Assembly: GCF_032464895.1 (NCBI RefSeq)
Contig: NZ_JAWDIC010000001.1
Location: 1,302,001 to 1,366,000 of the forward strand
Reading direction: 5' to 3'
Origin: Phycicoccus sp. M110.8
GTDB taxonomy: Bacteria > Actinomycetota > Actinomycetes > Actinomycetales > Dermatophilaceae
Length of the DNA stretch: 64,000 nt
Part shown: positions 47,783 to 58,706 of the stretch, piece after piece
Layout of the letters: each line of letters opens with the position of its first letter
Position numbering within the stretch: the first letter of the stretch is position 1
Notes under the pieces: model-generated
Seen by the model: only the letters and a program-made list of their open reading frames with translations
Databases searched by the model: none
What the model was told of the DNA's origin: nothing
Translations under genes and position numbers: made by a program

Positions 47783-48796
47783 TCAGCGACCGGGGGCCGC
47801 CCCCGTGGACCCGCGGACGACGAGCTCGGGCCGGAAGACGTACTCGGCCCGCGGCGCCGGCTCCCCCGCGATCTCGTCGAGCAGTGCACGGACCGCGGCC
47901 TCGGACATGGCCTGCACGCTCTGGCGCACGGTCGTGAGTGGCGGGTCGGTGAACGGGATCAGCGGGCTGTCGTCGTAGCCGACCACCGAGAAGTCCTCGG
48001 GCACCCGCCGACCGGCACGGCGCGCGGCGCGGATGGCACCGAGGGCCATGAGGTCGGACCCGCAGACGACGGCGGTGCACCCGCGCTCCATGAGCCGTGC
48101 CGCGGCGGTGTCGCCCCCCTCGACCGAGAACAGCGTCCGCTCGATCAGCTCCTCGACGTCGTCGCGGCCGAGCAGCGAGCGCATCGAGCGGCGGAAGCCC
48201 TCGATCTTGCGGATGACGGGCACGAACCGGTCGGGGCCGACCGCCAGGCCGATCTGCGTGTGGCCGAGCTGGACGAGGTGGGACAACGCCAGGTCCATCG
48301 ACGCGACGTCGTCGTTCGAGATGAAGGGCGCGTCGATGCCCTCGTGGTAGCCGTTGACGAGCACGATCGGCAGCCCGCGCTCACGCAGGGCCGTGTAGCG
48401 CTCCGGGTCGGTGGTGACGTCCGCGTGCTGGCCTGAGACGTAGATGATTCCGGCCACGCCGCGGTCGAGGAGCATCTGCACGTACTCGTCCTCGTGCACG
48501 CCGCCGGGGGTCTGGGTGCACAGGACCGGGGTGAACTGGTGGCGGGCCAGGGCCGTCTCGATGATCTGGGCGAACGCCGGGAAGATGGGGTTGGTCAGCT
48601 CCGGGACCACGAGCCCGACGAGGTCGGCGGTTTTGCGCCGCAACCGGGACGGCCGGTCGTAGCCGAGGATGTCGAGGGAGGTGAGCACCGCCTCGCGGGT
48701 CGTCTCGCTGACACCGGGCTTGCCGTTGAGCACCCGGCTGACCGTCGCCTCGCTGACCTCCGCGTGTGCCGCGATGTCGGCCAACCTCGCCTTCAT
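47783..48796 (-). CDS. LacI-family transcriptional regulator
   Basis: Repressor of 337 residues. The N-terminal HTH and hinge are ARLADIAAHAEVSEATVSRVLNGKPGVSETTREAVL. A periplasmic-binding-protein-like sensor domain follows (LVGLVVPELTNPIFPAFAQ). It lies divergent to msiK, with LacI-type palindromes between them, so it probably controls msiK and itself in response to a sugar, likely maltose/trehalose-type. TAGGTT six bases before ATG 48796 argues for this start and a leaderless mRNA; a TTG at 48802 is less likely. Confidence 0.9.
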   Translation of the reverse strand: MKARLADIAAHAEVSEATVSRVLNGKPGVSETTREAVLTSLDILGYDRPSRLRRKTADLVGLVVPELTNPIFPAFAQIIETALARHQFTPVLCTQTPGGVHEDEYVQMLLDRGVAGIIYVSGQHADVTTDPERYTALRERGLPIVLVNGYHEGIDAPFISNDDVASMDLALSHLVQLGHTQIGLAVGPDRFVPVIRKIEGFRRSMRSLLGRDDVEELIERTLFSVEGGDTAAARLMERGCTAVVCGSDLMALGAIRAARRAGRRVPEDFSVVGYDDSPLIPFTDPPLTTVRQSVQAMSEAAVRALLDEIAGEPAPRAEYVFRPELVVRGSTGAAPGR

Positions 48797-48888
48797 GCGC
48801 AAAACCTAGCAAGGCCGTGCAAGAAATTTCGGGCGCCCCGCCAAACCGTCCACCGCACGGACAGGCGGCCCGCGCGCCGCAGGAGTGC

Positions 48889-48900
48889 GTAAACGTTTCC
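48889..48900 (+). promoter_or_regulatory. LacI-type operator upstream of msiK
   Basis: GTAAACGTTTCC has the central AAACGTTT palindrome of LacI-family operators. It lies between the divergent LacI regulator and msiK. Tandem GCAAG motifs nearby (about 48810-48821) may form a second site overlapping the regulator's own promoter. Confidence 0.6.
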
Positions 48901-48961
48901 ACCATGCGGGACCGCCGTCGCGGACGGTGGTCAAAACCGTCGCCGTCGGCCAGACTGAGCC

Positions 48962-49029
48962 CACCCGCGCACACCGACGTCCGCGGGTGTTCCACCTTTA
49001 CAACGGATCGTCCGGCACGTTCCTGCCGG
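48962..49029 (+). promoter_or_regulatory. Structured 5' leader of msiK (candidate msiK RNA motif)
   Basis: Two hairpins precede the start: CACCCGCG / CGCGGGTG (48962-48989) and CCGGCA / TGCCGG (49012-49029), the latter 20 bases before the ATG and abutting the ribosome site. An 'msiK motif' RNA is known in actinobacteria at this place; I could not compare it to the model. Confidence 0.45.
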
Positions 49030-49049
49030 TGAAGGAAGGCAAAGACGCC

Positions 49050-50159
<1,110 letters not shown>

Positions 50160-50176
50160 CCGATCCCTCGTATGCC

Positions 50177-50211
50177 GTGTGGCCGGCTCCCGCACCGGGG
50201 GCCGGCCACAC
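50177..50211 (+). terminator. Hairpin terminator after msiK
   Basis: GTGTGGCCGGC and GCCGGCCACAC form an 11-bp perfect stem with a 13-base loop, between msiK and the DUF4032 gene. Confidence 0.7.
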
Positions 50212-50237
50212 GCGTCTTCCCGGAAGGGTGAGCTCCC

Positions 50238-51503
50238 ATGGCCCTGTCCATCACCACCTCGCGCCCCGACCCCGCGCTGCTCGACCTGCCCTGGGACCTG
50301 CCGCTGGAGACCTGGCCCGACGAGTACCTTGCGGCCCTGCCCCGCGGCATCTCGCGGCACGTGGTCCGCTTCGTCAAGCTCTCCGGCCGGGTCCTGGCCG
50401 TCAAGGAGATCAAGGACGAGCTGGCCACCCGTGAGTACCAGATGCTGCGGATGCTCGACCGGCTCGACCTCCCCACGGTCGAGCCGTTCGGCGTCGTCAG
50501 CGGCCGGGTCGGCCGGGACGGCCAGCCGCTCGACGCCTGCCTGGTGACGCGGCACCTGCAGTTCTCCCTGCCGTACCGCGCGCTGTTCAGCCAGTCGCTG
50601 CGCGCGGACACCTCCACCCGCCTCATCGACGCCCTCGCCGTCCTCCTGGTCCGCCTGCACCTCACCGGCTTCTGGTGGGGTGACGTGTCCCTGTCCAACA
50701 CGCTGTTCCGGCGCGACGCGGGCGCGTTCGCGGCATACCTCGTGGACGCGGAGACGGGTGAGCTGCACCAGTCCCTCACCGACGGGCAGCGCGAGCACGA
50801 CCTGGACATCGCCCGCGTCAACATCGCCGGCGAGCTCATGGACCTCGAGGCCGGCGGCATGCTCCCCGAGGGGGCGGACCCGGTCGACACGTCGAACCAG
50901 ATCGTCACCCGGTACACCGAGCTGTGGGCGGAGCTGACGGGGCAGGAGCGGTTCGAGCGCGGCGACCGGTGGCGGGTCGACGAGCGCATCCGCCGGCTCA
51001 ACGAGCTCGGCTTCGACGTCGACGAGCTGGCCATCTCCACGGACTTCGACGGCACCCACATCCAGATCCAGCCCAAGGTCGTCGACGCCGGCCACCACTC
51101 GCGGCGGCTGCTGCGGCTCACCGGCCTGGACGTCGAGGAGAACCAGGCGCGCCGGCTGCTCAACGACCTCGACTCCTACCGGGCCGGCACGGACCGCCAG
51201 AACGACGACGAGGAGATCGTCGCCCACGACTGGCTGGCGAAGATCTACGAGCCCGTCACGCGCCGCGTGCCGCGGGACCTGGCCGGCAAGCTCGAGCCCG
51301 CGGAGCTGTTCCACGAGGTGCTCGAGCACCGCTGGTACATGTCCGAGCGGGCGGGGCACGACGTGCCCATCGAGGACGCGCTCGCCGACTACGTCGCGAC
51401 GGTGCTGCCCGGCAAGCCCGACGAGGCCACCGTGGTCGGCGTGGACACCGTGGAGATGCCGGTGCTCGCGATGTTCGACGACGAGCAGGCCAGCCGGTCC
51501 TGA
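50238..51503 (+). CDS. DUF4032 family protein, kinase-fold-like
   Basis: Protein of 421 residues. The N-terminal half has features of a lipopolysaccharide-kinase-like fold: VLAVKEIKDELATREYQMLR (Lys and Glu positions), LVRLHLTGFWWGDVSLSNTLFRRD (HxD-like replaced by WGD..N) and AYLVDAETGE (DxE). The C-terminal part is the DUF4032 domain. Such proteins often follow msiK in actinobacteria. Whether it phosphorylates anything is unknown. GGAAGG and ATG 50238 set the start. Confidence 0.82.
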   Translation: MALSITTSRPDPALLDLPWDLPLETWPDEYLAALPRGISRHVVRFVKLSGRVLAVKEIKDELATREYQMLRMLDRLDLPTVEPFGVVSGRVGRDGQPLDACLVTRHLQFSLPYRALFSQSLRADTSTRLIDALAVLLVRLHLTGFWWGDVSLSNTLFRRDAGAFAAYLVDAETGELHQSLTDGQREHDLDIARVNIAGELMDLEAGGMLPEGADPVDTSNQIVTRYTELWAELTGQERFERGDRWRVDERIRRLNELGFDVDELAISTDFDGTHIQIQPKVVDAGHHSRRLLRLTGLDVEENQARRLLNDLDSYRAGTDRQNDDEEIVAHDWLAKIYEPVTRRVPRDLAGKLEPAELFHEVLEHRWYMSERAGHDVPIEDALADYVATVLPGKPDEATVVGVDTVEMPVLAMFDDEQASRS

Positions 51504-51569
51504 CCTGCCCCTGAGCGCGGCCCGCGGTCGCTAGGCTGGCGCGCGACGTCCGACGACCAGGGGGATCCC

Positions 51570-52196
51570 GTGACCGACCAGCCCACGCAGGACCAGCAAC
51601 CCGCGCAGGGGTACGCGCCGGCGGCATACCCGCAGCAGCCCGGCCAGCCGCAGCAGGCGAGCTACCCGCCGCCCGGCTTCCCGGGGCAGGCTGCACCGTC
51701 CGAGCCGTGGGGGCCGCTCGCGAACTGGGGCACCCGCGTCGCCGCATCGCTCCTGGACGGCCTGCTGTCGCTGGTGGGATTCGTCTTCTACGTCGTGGGG
51801 ATCCCGCTGATCGTGGCAGGCTCCCCCCGCAACTCCTTCGACACCACGACGGGCACCTACGAGACCACGAGGGCGGCGCACACCGGCCTGCTGGTGCTCG
51901 GGTTCGTCTTCATAGGGCTTGGCATCGTCGCCATCGTCGCGATCCACCTGTGGAACCGGGTGTTCCGGATGGGCCGCACCGGCCAGAGCGTCGGGAAGAG
52001 GGTCATGGGGATCCGGCTGGTCGAGGAGCACACCGGCCGGCCGATGGGGGCGGGGATGTGCTTCGTGCGCGAGATCGCGCACACGCTCGACCAGTTCTTC
52101 TACCTCGGCTACCTGTGGCCGCTGTGGGACCCCAAGCGGCAGACGTTCGCGGACAAGATCCTGTCCACGGTCGTCGTCGAGGTCCCCAAGTCCTGA
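51570..52196 (+). CDS. RDD-family membrane protein
   Basis: Protein of 208 residues with a Pro/Gln-rich cytoplasmic N-terminus (about 1-45) and an RDD domain with three or four helices. The domain opens WGTRVAASLLDGLLSLVGFVFYVVG, includes GQSVGKRVMGIRLVEEHTGRP and ends FADKILSTVVVEV. RDD proteins have uncertain roles; some relatives are linked to ion balance. GTG 51570 has an AGGGGGA ribosome site. Confidence 0.87.
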   Translation: MTDQPTQDQQPAQGYAPAAYPQQPGQPQQASYPPPGFPGQAAPSEPWGPLANWGTRVAASLLDGLLSLVGFVFYVVGIPLIVAGSPRNSFDTTTGTYETTRAAHTGLLVLGFVFIGLGIVAIVAIHLWNRVFRMGRTGQSVGKRVMGIRLVEEHTGRPMGAGMCFVREIAHTLDQFFYLGYLWPLWDPKRQTFADKILSTVVVEVPKS

Positions 52197-52245
52197 CCAG
52201 GGGCGGCGGGGCAGTCGCCTCTCTGCGCCCCGGGGTCGCGAGGGG

Positions 52246-52692
52246 TCAGGCCGGGGAGAGCCAGGTCGTGCCCGGCAGGTTGCGCACGACCCAGAAGACC
52301 AGGACGAGCGCGAGCAGGCCGTAGAGCAGCCACGCCGGCGCGACCCACGAGCGCGGGCGTCCCTGCCAGAGCCGGCGCACCCACACGACGTACCCGACGA
52401 GCAGGCCGGCCGTCGCGAGGACGGTGAGGGGGTTGCGTGCCATGGCCGTCGCCACGTCGCCGTGCGCGAGGGCGTGCAGCGCCCGCAGCGACCCGCACCC
52501 CGGGCACCAGTAGCCGGTCATCGCGAGGAACGGACAGGTCGGGTAGTGCCCCGGCTGGTTCGGGTCGACGACGCCGACGGTGGCGAGGACCGCCGCAGCG
52601 GTGCCTGCGGCCAGCAGGGGCAGGCGCAGCGCCCCGTACCGACGAGCGCGGGGCTCGGCGGCGACGGGGCGCTGTGCCACTGAGGTGGTCAT
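52246..52692 (-). CDS. DUF2752 family membrane protein
   Basis: Protein of 148 residues with three helices and the family signature CPFLAMTGYWCPGCGSLRALHALAHGDV, where three cysteines and a His lie near the membrane surface. The function is unknown. It is followed upstream, in the same direction after 10 bases, by a dispanin-like gene, so they likely share a transcript. Confidence 0.87.
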   Translation of the reverse strand: MTTSVAQRPVAAEPRARRYGALRLPLLAAGTAAAVLATVGVVDPNQPGHYPTCPFLAMTGYWCPGCGSLRALHALAHGDVATAMARNPLTVLATAGLLVGYVVWVRRLWQGRPRSWVAPAWLLYGLLALVLVFWVVRNLPGTTWLSPA

Positions 52693-52702
52693 GGGACCAG
52701 GG

Positions 52703-53092
52703 TCAGCTGTTGCCCAGGTTGGGCAGGACGAACGCGGCGTAGGCGCCGTTCACGACGACACCCACGACGGCCGCGATGATCGCGAACCGCTTCGCCTTGG
52801 CGGAGCTGTCCTGCGCCCCGGCGTGGTCACCGGAGTTCCACTTGCCGTTGACCTGCGCGGCGAACACGATCGACGCGATGCCGAACGGGAGGCAGCAGAA
52901 GATGGTCGACAGGATCGCCCACACGAGGTAGTTCGGCGGCGGGGTCCCCTGGACGCCACCGGCCTCGTAGCTCGGCGCCGGCGGCGGGGCGCCGTACCCA
53001 CCACCCTGTCCGGGCGGCGGCGGAGCACCGTAGCCACCCCCCTGGCCCGAACCGGGCGGCGGCGGAGGCGGCGGCGTGGCGTTGTCAGACAT
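52703..53092 (-). CDS. CD225/dispanin family membrane protein
   Basis: Protein of 129 residues. A Pro/Gly-rich N-terminus with GGGYGAPPP repeats is followed by the CD225 domain: NYLVWAILSTIFCCLPFGIASIVFAAQVNGKW, then a loop and a second helix AIIAAVVGVVVNGAYAAFVL. Such two-helix proteins are related in fold to eukaryotic interferon-induced membrane proteins. The bacterial role is unclear. AAGGGA precedes ATG 53092. Confidence 0.87.
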   Translation of the reverse strand: MSDNATPPPPPPPGSGQGGGYGAPPPPGQGGGYGAPPPAPSYEAGGVQGTPPPNYLVWAILSTIFCCLPFGIASIVFAAQVNGKWNSGDHAGAQDSSAKAKRFAIIAAVVGVVVNGAYAAFVLPNLGNS

Positions 53093-53243
53093 GAAGATCC
53101 CTTCGGTTGCGCCGCTCCCCCTTGGGCGCGACTGCGCAGAACCTATCGGAAAGGACCTTTCGGGTGGCTGAACTCGGGCACCGCGTCTCGCTGCGTCGTT
53201 GCCGTGCCGGTCAGCGCGTCGCGCCGCTCCGCCGTCTTGGTGG

Positions 53244-54233
53244 TCAGCGCGTCGCGCCGCGCCGCCGCCGCGCGACCTCGTACAGCGCCACGCCCGTCGC
53301 CACACCGGCGTTGAGGGACTCGACGGCCGAGGACATCGGGATCGAGACGACCTGGTCGCAGGTCTCGCGCACGAGCCGCGACAGGCCCTTGCCCTCCGAC
53401 CCCGTGACGATGACGATCGGCTCGGTGGCGAGCTCGAGCTCGGGCAATTCGACGTCGCCCTCCATGTCCAGGCCGAGGACGAAGAAGCCGGCCTTGCGGT
53501 AGTCCTCCAGCGCGCGGGTCAGGTTCGAGGCCATGGCAACCGGCACCCGGGCCGCGGCACCGGCAGACGTCTTCCAGGCGCTGGCGGTCATGCCCACCGA
53601 GCGGCGTTCCGGCACGACGACCCCGTGACCGCCGAACGCCGCGACGGAACGCACGATCGCGCCGAGGTTGCGGGGGTCGGTGATGCCGTCCAGCGCCACG
53701 ACCAGCGGCACGCCCGGCGCCTCGGGGTCGATGAAGTCGCGCGGGTGCGCGTACTCGTACGGCGGGACCTGCAGCGCGAGGCCCTGGTGCACGGCCCCGT
53801 CGGTGAGCCGGTCGAGCTCGCCGCGGGGGGTCTCAAGCACCGGGATGCCGCGGGACGTGGCGGTCTTCAGCGCCTCACGGACGCGGTCGTCGGCGTCGAT
53901 GCGGCCCGCGACGTACATCGTCGTCACCGGCACCTCGGCGCGCAGCGCCTCGACGACGGAGTTGCGCCCGGCCACGACCTCGCTGGACGCCTTGCCGCCG
54001 CTGCGGCGGGTGCTGGCGCCCCGCGACGCCCCACCGGGGCGCGCCGCTGCTGCACCACCGCGCTTGGCGGCGGCCTTGGCCATCTTGTGCGCCTTGTGGG
54101 CGGGCCGGTCCTCCGCGCGCGGCGTGGGGCCCTTGCCCTCGAGTCCCCGGCGGCGCTGGCCGCCCGAGCCCACCGTCGGGCCCTTCTTGCCGCCCTTGCG
54201 GATCGCGCCGCGGCGCTGAGAGTTGCCGGCCAT
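53244..54233 (-). CDS. rlmB: 23S rRNA (guanosine-2'-O-)-methyltransferase RlmB
   Basis: SpoU-class methyltransferase of 329 residues that modifies G2251 (E. coli numbering) of 23S rRNA. A long basic, Gly/Arg/Lys-rich extension (1-85) common in actinobacteria precedes the substrate-binding domain ([14 protein letters not shown]). The trefoil-knot SPOUT domain shows [35 protein letters not shown] and [27 protein letters not shown] 54233 overlaps the cysS stop by one base. Confidence 0.95.
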   Translation of the reverse strand: MAGNSQRRGAIRKGGKKGPTVGSGGQRRRGLEGKGPTPRAEDRPAHKAHKMAKAAAKRGGAAAARPGGASRGASTRRSGGKASSEVVAGRNSVVEALRAEVPVTTMYVAGRIDADDRVREALKTATSRGIPVLETPRGELDRLTDGAVHQGLALQVPPYEYAHPRDFIDPEAPGVPLVVALDGITDPRNLGAIVRSVAAFGGHGVVVPERRSVGMTASAWKTSAGAAARVPVAMASNLTRALEDYRKAGFFVLGLDMEGDVELPELELATEPIVIVTGSEGKGLSRLVRETCDQVVSIPMSSAVESLNAGVATGVALYEVARRRRGATR

Positions 54234-55687
54234 CAGGAACCGTCCTTCGTGGAGTCTCTGCGCGCGAGCGACCAGTTGGCCCCCGAGGCGGTGTCCTCGA
54301 TGGCCACGCCGGCCGCCGAGAGCTGGTCGCGGATCGCGTCCGCGGTGGCGAAGTCGCGGGCGGCGCGCGCAGCGGCACGCGCCTCCAGCTGGGCGCCGAT
54401 GAGCGCGTCGAGGGCTGCCTGCGCCTCGCCGCCGCCGGAGTCGCGCCCACTGCCCCACCGGGGGTCGAGCGGGTTGACGCCCAACAGGTCGGTCATCGCC
54501 AGCACCGAGGCGAACGCCTGCTCCAGCGCGACCGTGTCGCCGTCGTCCATGGCCGTGTTGCCCGCGCGGACGGTGTCGTGGACCACCGCGAGCGCGCCGC
54601 TCACGTTGAGGTCGTCGTCCATCGCCGCCGCATACGCCTCCGGCACGCGCGTGGGGTCCGGCACCGTGGAGGTGCCGTCGGGCAGCGCCCGCAGCGCACG
54701 GGTGAGGAAACCCTCGACCCGCTCGACCGCGGCCTCGGCCTCCTTCAGGGAGCCCTCGTGGTACTCGATCGTCGAGCGGTAGTGGGCCGCCGTGAGGTAG
54801 TAGCGGATGGCGAGCGGCCGGGCCACCTTGACGACCTCGGAGACGATGAGCGAGTTGCCGAGCGACTTGCTCATCTTCTCGCCGCCGACGGTGACCCAGG
54901 CGTTGTGCAGCCAGTAGCTCGCGAACCCGAGCCCGGCCGCGTGCGACTGCGCCTGCTCGTTCTCGTGGTGCGGGAAGCGCAGGTCGACGCCGCCGCCGTG
55001 GATGTCGAAGCTGTCGCCGAGGTACTTGCGGGCCATGGCCGAGCACTCGAGGTGCCAGCCCGGGCGGCCCACCCCGAACGGCGTGGGCCACGAGGCCGAC
55101 TCGGGCTCGGACTCCTTGCGGCCCTTCCACAGGGCGAAGTCGCGGGGGTCGCGCTTGCCGCGCGGGTCGGCGTCCTGCGCCGCCTCCATGTCCTCGATCC
55201 GCTGGTGGGTGAGCGAGCCGTACTCGGGGAAGCTCTGCACGTCGAAGTAGACGTCGCCGCTGTCGTCGGGCGCGGGGTAGGCGTGGCCCTTGTCGACGAG
55301 GGTCTCCATCAGGGCGACCATCTCGGGGACGTGCCCGGTGGCCCGCGGCTCGTACGTCGGGGGCAGCACCCCGAGCGCGTCGAGCGCGGCGGTCGTGGCC
55401 AGCTCGTTGCGGTAGGACAGGGCGAACCACGGCTCACCCGCCGCAGCCGACTTCGCCAGGATCTTGTCGTCGATGTCGGTGACGTTGCGCACCAGGGTGA
55501 CGTCGTAGCCGTACCGGCCCACGAGCCAGCGCCGCAGCACGTCGAACGCCACGGCGAACCGCACGTGACCGATGTGGGGCTCGGCCTGGGTGGTGAGTCC
55601 GCAGATGTAGATCCCCACCCTGCCGGGCTCCAGCGGGGTGAAGTCGCGCAGCTCACGCGCGGCGGTGTCGAACAGGCGAAGACTCAC
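54233..55687 (-). CDS. cysS: Cysteinyl-tRNA synthetase
   Basis: Class I synthetase of 484 residues charging tRNA-Cys. The HIGH motif is in [14 protein letters not shown] in [10 protein letters not shown]. Zinc ligands are expected in YICGLTTQ, in HLECSAM and in [27 protein letters not shown] is diagnostic for CysS. GTG 55687 is preceded by TAGCCT at seven bases, suggesting a leaderless mRNA. The neighbour rlmB completes the usual cysS-rlmB pair; no ispD/ispF is fused to this operon, as these lie 3 kb away. Confidence 0.97.
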   Translation of the reverse strand: MSLRLFDTAARELRDFTPLEPGRVGIYICGLTTQAEPHIGHVRFAVAFDVLRRWLVGRYGYDVTLVRNVTDIDDKILAKSAAAGEPWFALSYRNELATTAALDALGVLPPTYEPRATGHVPEMVALMETLVDKGHAYPAPDDSGDVYFDVQSFPEYGSLTHQRIEDMEAAQDADPRGKRDPRDFALWKGRKESEPESASWPTPFGVGRPGWHLECSAMARKYLGDSFDIHGGGVDLRFPHHENEQAQSHAAGLGFASYWLHNAWVTVGGEKMSKSLGNSLIVSEVVKVARPLAIRYYLTAAHYRSTIEYHEGSLKEAEAAVERVEGFLTRALRALPDGTSTVPDPTRVPEAYAAAMDDDLNVSGALAVVHDTVRAGNTAMDDGDTVALEQAFASVLAMTDLLGVNPLDPRWGSGRDSGGGEAQAALDALIGAQLEARAAARAARDFATADAIRDQLSAAGVAIEDTASGANWSLARRDSTKDGS

Positions 55688-55793
55688 GCGCGCAAGGCTA
55701 CCTGCGGGCGCACCCACCCACCGAAACGCTTCCGGCCGCCCACGGGGACGCTACGGTGTGCGCACTCGCACGACCGAGCTCAGGGGGGCCGGG

Positions 55794-56168
55794 GTGAACC
55801 CGTTCGACGTCCGCAGTGTCAACATCCTCGACGTGGCGACCATGGCGGCGATGGCCGTGGCCGCCGCCGTCGTCCTGGCCCGGGGCCGCGGCGCCCCGTG
55901 GTCCGTCCTGGGCGGCACGGGCTTCGCCCTGCTTGCCCTGACGCGCCTGGCGAACCTCCTCGTCCTCCAGTGGCTCGTCCGGAGCGACGCCACGCCGATC
56001 TACGAGCGGGTCCGCACCCTCCAGCTGCTCAACGGGGCAGTCTCCCTCATCGGCACGATCGGCCTCGCCCTGCTCCTCGCGGCGGTGCTCGCCGGGCGTT
56101 CGAGGGCCGCGGCAGGCCCGACGACCACCGGTGCGACGGCACCCGCGGGGTCTTCGCCGCCGGCCTGA
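55794..56168 (+). CDS. Hypothetical membrane protein (three TM helices)
   Basis: Protein of 124 residues with three hydrophobic segments (ILDVATMAAMAVAAAVVLA, WSVLGGTGFALLALTRLANLLV and LLNGAVSLIGTIGLALLLAAVLA) and a Thr/Ala/Pro-rich tail. I recognise no family. GTG 55794 has a purine-rich ribosome site, and TACGGT near 55752 could be its -10. Confidence 0.65.
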   Translation: MNPFDVRSVNILDVATMAAMAVAAAVVLARGRGAPWSVLGGTGFALLALTRLANLLVLQWLVRSDATPIYERVRTLQLLNGAVSLIGTIGLALLLAAVLAGRSRAAAGPTTTGATAPAGSSPPA

Positions 56169-56236
56169 GCCGTCCGCCGAGGGCTTGACCCGGCACACAG
56201 GAACCTCCAAGGAACCGTCCAGCGCGGTGGACCACG

Positions 56237-56749
56237 GTGTACGGCGTGGACACCCTGATCCGCCTCACGGCGACCTACGCCCTGTACGCCGTCGCCCTCG
56301 TCGCGGCGGTGTCGTGGCTGCGGCCCCCGCGACAGACCAAGGCGCCGTATGCCGTCGCCGCCGTCCTCGCCGCCGGTCTCGTGGGTGTCCTCGTCAAGGT
56401 CGCCGGCACGGCGTGGACCGACCCGCGACCGTTCGTCGTCGACCACACCACCCCCCTGATCGCGCACTCGGTCGACAACGGCTTCCCCTCCGACCACACC
56501 GCGCTCGCCGCGGCCATCGCGCTGGTCGTCCTCGCCTGGCACCGGCGCACGGGCGTGCTCCTGCTCGTGCTCGCGGCCGTGCTCGGCGCGTCCCGCGTCC
56601 TCGCCGGCGTGCACCACGTGCCCGACGTCGCCGCCGGGTATGCCGTGGGCGTCCTGGCCGGGGGCGTCGCCGTCCTGGTGTCGCGCGCGCTTCCGTGGCC
56701 CCGCATCGAGGCCCGCGTCCCCCTGCTGAGGGGCGCCCGGGCCACCTAG
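56237..56749 (+). CDS. PAP2-family phosphatase (undecaprenyl-diphosphatase-like)
   Basis: Membrane phosphatase of 170 residues. The three PAP2 motifs are present: KVAGTAWTDPRPF (K, R), FPSDHT (His) and SRVLAGVHHVPDVAAGY (R, H, D). Size and pattern fit BcrC/PgpB-like enzymes that recycle undecaprenyl diphosphate for peptidoglycan synthesis. GTG 56237 is preferred but lacks a strong ribosome site. Confidence 0.87.
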   Translation: MYGVDTLIRLTATYALYAVALVAAVSWLRPPRQTKAPYAVAAVLAAGLVGVLVKVAGTAWTDPRPFVVDHTTPLIAHSVDNGFPSDHTALAAAIALVVLAWHRRTGVLLLVLAAVLGASRVLAGVHHVPDVAAGYAVGVLAGGVAVLVSRALPWPRIEARVPLLRGARAT

Positions 56750-56817
56750 ACCGACCCGGTGGGCGCCCCGGTCTCCCCTGCCGCGCGGCGCCCGCCGGGT
56801 CACTCCATGGTCGCGGC

Positions 56818-57486
56818 TCAGTGGCCGCGGTCCAGCCACTCCTGCAGGTGCGGGGCCTCCGCCGCGATCACGGTGCTGTCGCCGTGCCCGGTCAGCACGA
56901 CCGTCTCGTCCGGCAGCGTCAGCAGGCGGTCGCGGATCGACGCGACGATCGTCGGGAAGTCGCTGAACGAGCGTCCCGTGGCACCGGGACCACCCTGGAA
57001 CAGGGTGTCGCCCGTGAAGACGACCCCGAGCTGGGGCACGTAGAAGCTGCAGGCCCCGGGCGTGTGGCCCGGCGTGTGGATCACGTGGAGGTCGGCGTCG
57101 CCCACGTGCAGGACGTCGCCGTCGGCCAGCTCGCGGTCCGGGGTGACGGGGTAGAGCTCGTCCCACAGCATCCGGTCGGCCGGGTGCAGGTAGGACGGCG
57201 CGCGGGTGGAGTCGCAGACCTCACCCGCGGCGTTGATGTGGTCGTTGTGGCCGTGCGTCAGGAGCACCGCCGTGACGCGGCGCGTGTGCGGGATCGACTT
57301 CACGATCGCGCGCCCGTCGTGCGCGGCGTCGATGACGACGCACTCCTTGTCGTCGCCGACGACCCAGACGTTGTTGTCGACCTCCCACGAGCCGCCGTCG
57401 AGCTCGAAGGTCCCGGACGTCACGACGCGCTCCACGCGGACTCCGCCGGCGGTCGGGCCGACGTCGGCCAGCAGCTCCGCCGTCAT
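56818..57486 (-). CDS. MBL-fold metallo-hydrolase, probable partner of mycothiol formaldehyde dehydrogenase
   Basis: Protein of 222 residues with metallo-beta-lactamase motifs [12 protein letters not shown] (HxHxDH), [23 protein letters not shown] and [10 protein letters not shown], close to glyoxalase II-type thioester hydrolases. Its ATG overlaps the stop of the mycothiol-dependent formaldehyde dehydrogenase (ATGA). In this context it may hydrolyse S-formylmycothiol to formate and mycothiol. That role is inferred, not shown. Confidence 0.85.
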   Translation of the reverse strand: MTAELLADVGPTAGGVRVERVVTSGTFELDGGSWEVDNNVWVVGDDKECVVIDAAHDGRAIVKSIPHTRRVTAVLLTHGHNDHINAAGEVCDSTRAPSYLHPADRMLWDELYPVTPDRELADGDVLHVGDADLHVIHTPGHTPGACSFYVPQLGVVFTGDTLFQGGPGATGRSFSDFPTIVASIRDRLLTLPDETVVLTGHGDSTVIAAEAPHLQEWLDRGH

Positions 57487-58571
57487 CGCAGCACCACGAC
57501 GGACCGCAGCACGTCGCCCTTCTCCATCTTCTCGAACGCCGCCTCGACGTCGCCGAGGCCGATCCGCTCGCTGACGAAGGCGTCGAGGTCGAACCGTCCC
57601 TGCCGGTACAGGTCGACGAGCATGGGGAAGTCCCGGCTGGGCAGGCAGTCGCCGTACCAGCTCGACTTCAGCGCCCCGCCCCGCCCGAAGACCTCGATCA
57701 TCGGCAGGGTCACCTGCTTCTCCGGCGTGGGCACGCCCACGAGCACGACCGTGCCGGCGAGGTCGCGCGCGTAGAACGCCTGCTCGTAGGTCTCGGGCCG
57801 GCCGACCGCCTCGACCACGACGTCCGCCCCGAAGCCACCGGTCAGCTCGCGCACGCGCTCGACGACGTCCTCGGTGCGGCCGTTCACGGTGTGGGTCGCG
57901 CCGAACCGCTTCGCCTGCTCCAGCTTCCGGTCGTCGACGTCGACGGCGATGATCGTCGTCGCTCCCGCCACCTGGGCCCCTGCGATGGCGGCGTTCCCCA
58001 CGCCGCCGAAACCGATCACCGCGATCGAGTCGCCGCGGCCCACGCCACCGGTGTTGACGGCCGCGCCGAACCCGGCCATGACACCGCAGCCCAGCAGCCC
58101 CACCGCCGCCGCGTCGGCCTCCGGGTCGACCTTGGTGCACTGCCCCGCCGCGACGAGCGTCTTCTCGGCGAAGGCGCCGATCCCCAGGGCCGGCGTGAGC
58201 TCGGTGCCGTCCGCCAGGGTCATCCTCTGGCGGGCGTTGTGGGTGGCGAAGCAGTACCAGGGCTTCCCCTTGAGGCAGGCCCGGCACTGGCCGCACACCG
58301 CCCGCCAGTTGAGGACGACGAAGTCGCCCGGCGCCACCTCGGTCACCCCCTCGCCGACCGCCTCGACCACGCCGGCCGCCTCGTGCCCCAGCAGGAACGG
58401 GAACTCGTCGTTGATGCCGCCCTCGCGGTAGTGCAGGTCGGTGTGGCAGACCCCGCACGACTGCACCGCGACGACGGCCTCGCCGGGCCCGGGGTCGGGC
58501 ACGACGATGTCGACGAGCTCGACCGGCGCGCCCTTGCTCCGGGCGACGACGCCCTTGACGGTCTGCGGCAT
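57483..58571 (-). CDS. mscR: S-(hydroxymethyl)mycothiol dehydrogenase / nitrosomycothiol reductase
   Basis: Zinc-dependent alcohol dehydrogenase of 362 residues that oxidises the formaldehyde-mycothiol adduct and can reduce S-nitrosomycothiol. The catalytic zinc site includes [13 protein letters not shown] and GHEAAG, the structural zinc site C93, C96, C99 and C107 ([16 protein letters not shown]), and the NAD fold [35 protein letters not shown] is typical of the mycothiol class. GAAGGAGAA precedes ATG 58571. It replaces the glutathione-dependent enzyme of other bacteria. Confidence 0.92.
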   Translation of the reverse strand: MPQTVKGVVARSKGAPVELVDIVVPDPGPGEAVVAVQSCGVCHTDLHYREGGINDEFPFLLGHEAAGVVEAVGEGVTEVAPGDFVVLNWRAVCGQCRACLKGKPWYCFATHNARQRMTLADGTELTPALGIGAFAEKTLVAAGQCTKVDPEADAAAVGLLGCGVMAGFGAAVNTGGVGRGDSIAVIGFGGVGNAAIAGAQVAGATTIIAVDVDDRKLEQAKRFGATHTVNGRTEDVVERVRELTGGFGADVVVEAVGRPETYEQAFYARDLAGTVVLVGVPTPEKQVTLPMIEVFGRGGALKSSWYGDCLPSRDFPMLVDLYRQGRFDLDAFVSERIGLGDVEAAFEKMEKGDVLRSVVVLR

Positions 58572-58706
58572 GGGTTCTCCTTCGGGGTGGCTCCTGTCGC
58601 ACCGACCCTATGCCGGGTGCGTGCACCCGGCCCGGCGGCCCGGGCTCGTCGCGGGTCGGCCGGCGGCCCGGCCGGTCGTGGGTCGCGAGGCCGGCCGCTG
58701 GACCGG

